From Agrococcus terreus (GTDB lineage Bacteria > Actinomycetota > Actinomycetes > Actinomycetales > Microbacteriaceae): a DNA stretch of 64,000 nt. Each line of letters begins with the position of its first letter. The stretch's first letter is position 1. The stretch lies in contig NZ_BMLM01000001.1 in the NCBI RefSeq assembly GCF_014645235.1, forward strand, positions 1,054,001 to 1,118,000, given 5' to 3'. Positions 63,181 through 64,000 of this stretch are shown piece by piece. Both the position numbers and the translations under genes were made by a program. The notes under the pieces are model-generated. The model saw nothing but the letters and a program-made list of their open reading frames with translations. It made no database searches and had not been told where the DNA came from.

Positions 63181-64000
63181 TCAGACGACGGGCGCGAGGG
63201 CGGAGCGGAGGCCCGCGAGGCGCCCGGCGGCGTCGCCGAGCATGTCGTCCGACTTGCAGAACGCGAAGCGCAGCGTGGAGCGCAGGTCGCGCCGGGACGG
63301 CCGGGCGAGCGCCGAGAGCGGCACGCCCACGACGCCGACCAGCTCGGGCAGCCGGCGCGCGAGGTCGGTCGCGTCCTCGACGCCGAGCGGCGCCGCGTCG
63401 GCGAGCAGGAAGTAGCCGGCGCGCGCGTCGTGCACCTGGAAGCCCGCCTTCCGCAGGCCCCGGGCGAGGATGTCGCGCTTGCGCGTGAACGACTGGACGA
63501 TCGTGTCGAAGTGCTCGTCGGGCAGCCGGAGCCCCGCGGCGACCGCCGGCTGGAACGGCGCGCCGTTCACGAAGGTCAGGTACTGCTTCACCGCGCCGAT
63601 CTGGGCGATCCGCTCCGGGCTCGCCATGATCCAGCCGATCTTCCAGCCGGTGACCGAGAACGTCTTGCCGGCCGACGAGATGGAGACGAGGCGGTCGCGC
63701 GCGGCGTCGATGGTGGCGATGGGCACGTGCCGCTCGTCGTACACGAGGTGCTCGTAGACCTCGTCGGTGACGATGATCGCGTCGCGGCGCTCGGCGACGC
63801 GCACGATGTGGCGCATCGACTCCTCGGTGAACACCGTGCCCGTCGGGTTGTGCGGCGAGTTCACGACGATCATGCGCGTGCGCGGGCTCGTCGCCCGCAG
63901 CAGCCGGTCGGGATCGGGCTGGAAGTCGGGCGCGGCGAGCGGCACGGGCACGAGCACGGCGCCGGCGAGCGCGGCGACCGCGGCGTAGGCGTCGTAGTAC
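63181..64000 (-). CDS. Class I PLP-dependent aminotransferase, C-terminal part (5' end outside window)
   Basis: At least 273 codons; the frame runs off the right edge, where it reads 'YYDAYAAVAALAGA'. Visible are 'VVNSPHNPTGTVF' (substrate/PLP), 'DEVYEHLVYD' and the PLP-lysine motif 'SISSAGKTFSVTGWKIGW'. The SxGKTFSxTGWKxGW form is typical of kynurenine/methionine/YbdL-type fold-I aminotransferases. Specificity is open: methionine salvage, kynurenine or DapC-like roles occur in this branch. The kinase gene follows after 5 bp. Confidence 0.88.
   Translation of the reverse strand, partial: YYDAYAAVAALAGAVLVPVPLAAPDFQPDPDRLLRATSPRTRMIVVNSPHNPTGTVFTEESMRHIVRVAERRDAIIVTDEVYEHLVYDERHVPIATIDAARDRLVSISSAGKTFSVTGWKIGWIMASPERIAQIGAVKQYLTFVNGAPFQPAVAAGLRLPDEHFDTIVQSFTRKRDILARGLRKAGFQVHDARAGYFLLADAAPLGVEDATDLARRLPELVGVVGVPLSALARPSRRDLRSTLRFAFCKSDDMLGDAAGRLAGLRSALAPVV

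Noticed and set aside
1-64000. CRISPR arrays, IS elements, prophage genes, rRNA operons, toxin-antitoxin pairs
   Set aside because: I looked for regularly spaced repeats, transposase/integrase motifs and conserved rRNA segments and found none. The only perfect repeat noted beyond hairpins is the 41-bp pair at 9382 and 9890; a complete repeat search was not possible by eye.

Overview
This is a very GC-rich, gene-dense actinobacterial chromosome segment. It is most likely from the family Microbacteriaceae, with Agrococcus-like composition; the genus is a guess from gene content and base use. Supporting signs are mycothiol biosynthesis (an MshB-type deacetylase), a succinylase lysine pathway with the actinobacterial DapD type, AdnAB-type helicase-nucleases instead of RecBCD, and many actinobacterium-restricted DUFs (DUF3117, DUF3107, DUF2342, UPF0182). 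Many start codons are GTG, and apparent -10 boxes lie only 6-7 nt before start codons. There are 56 protein genes and one initiator tRNA, no gene-free stretch over 300 bases, and no prophage, IS element, CRISPR array or rRNA.

Layout. 1-9.4 kb: the end of one family-5 solute-binding protein, a CPBP membrane protease, and oligopeptide importer system 1 (lipoprotein, two permeases, double ATPase), which is interrupted by an opposite-strand PH-domain gene. 9.4-9.9 kb: a small secreted protein of unknown function bracketed by two identical 41-bp hairpin repeats. 10-17.5 kb: typA, mshB, fdxA, dapC, citrate synthase and a purine permease. 17.5-19.8 kb: a two-gene ABC transporter of unknown substrate. 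19.9-23.4 kb: divergent dapD/dapE, a GT-C-like membrane protein and DUF3117. 23.5-28.1 kb: O-methyltransferase, tatB, Mrp, DUF1003, a PRC/MgtE-N/CBS protein and a stress-17M-like protein. 28.1-29.7 kb: lysG/lysE. 29.7-35 kb: aminopeptidase P, two alpha/beta hydrolases, an EEP-family protein and a PHP phosphoesterase. 35-38 kb: DEAD-box helicase, ferritin-like protein and DUF3107. 38.2-43.3 kb: peptide importer system 2. 43.3-53.3 kb: a DNA-repair block with adnA, adnB, a kinase-like protein, nudC and a UvrD2-type helicase. 53.2-59.6 kb: TOMM-cyclodehydratase-like, DUF2342, PDZ/Lon-like and UPF0182 proteins. 59.7-64 kb: tRNA-fMet, SRPBCC, AIM24, thiamine-binding protein, nitrilase-family protein, APH-like kinase and a truncated aminotransferase.

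From memory, most of the window follows two M. tuberculosis gene-order blocks: roughly Rv1165-Rv1234 on the left and Rv3211-Rv3193c on the right. The main departures are the two peptide importers, the lysG/lysE pair and the small secreted-protein cassette. The lysine genes (dapC, dapD, dapE) and the lysine/arginine exporter pair lie within 17 kb. The two importers would bring in peptides that aminopeptidase P and other peptidases could degrade.

I did not find an unmistakably new multi-gene system. The most unusual signals are the repeat-bracketed secreted-protein cassette, the 40-nt perfect palindrome inside importer operon 1, and the widespread leaderless-type promoters, including two divergent gene pairs whose -10 boxes physically overlap.
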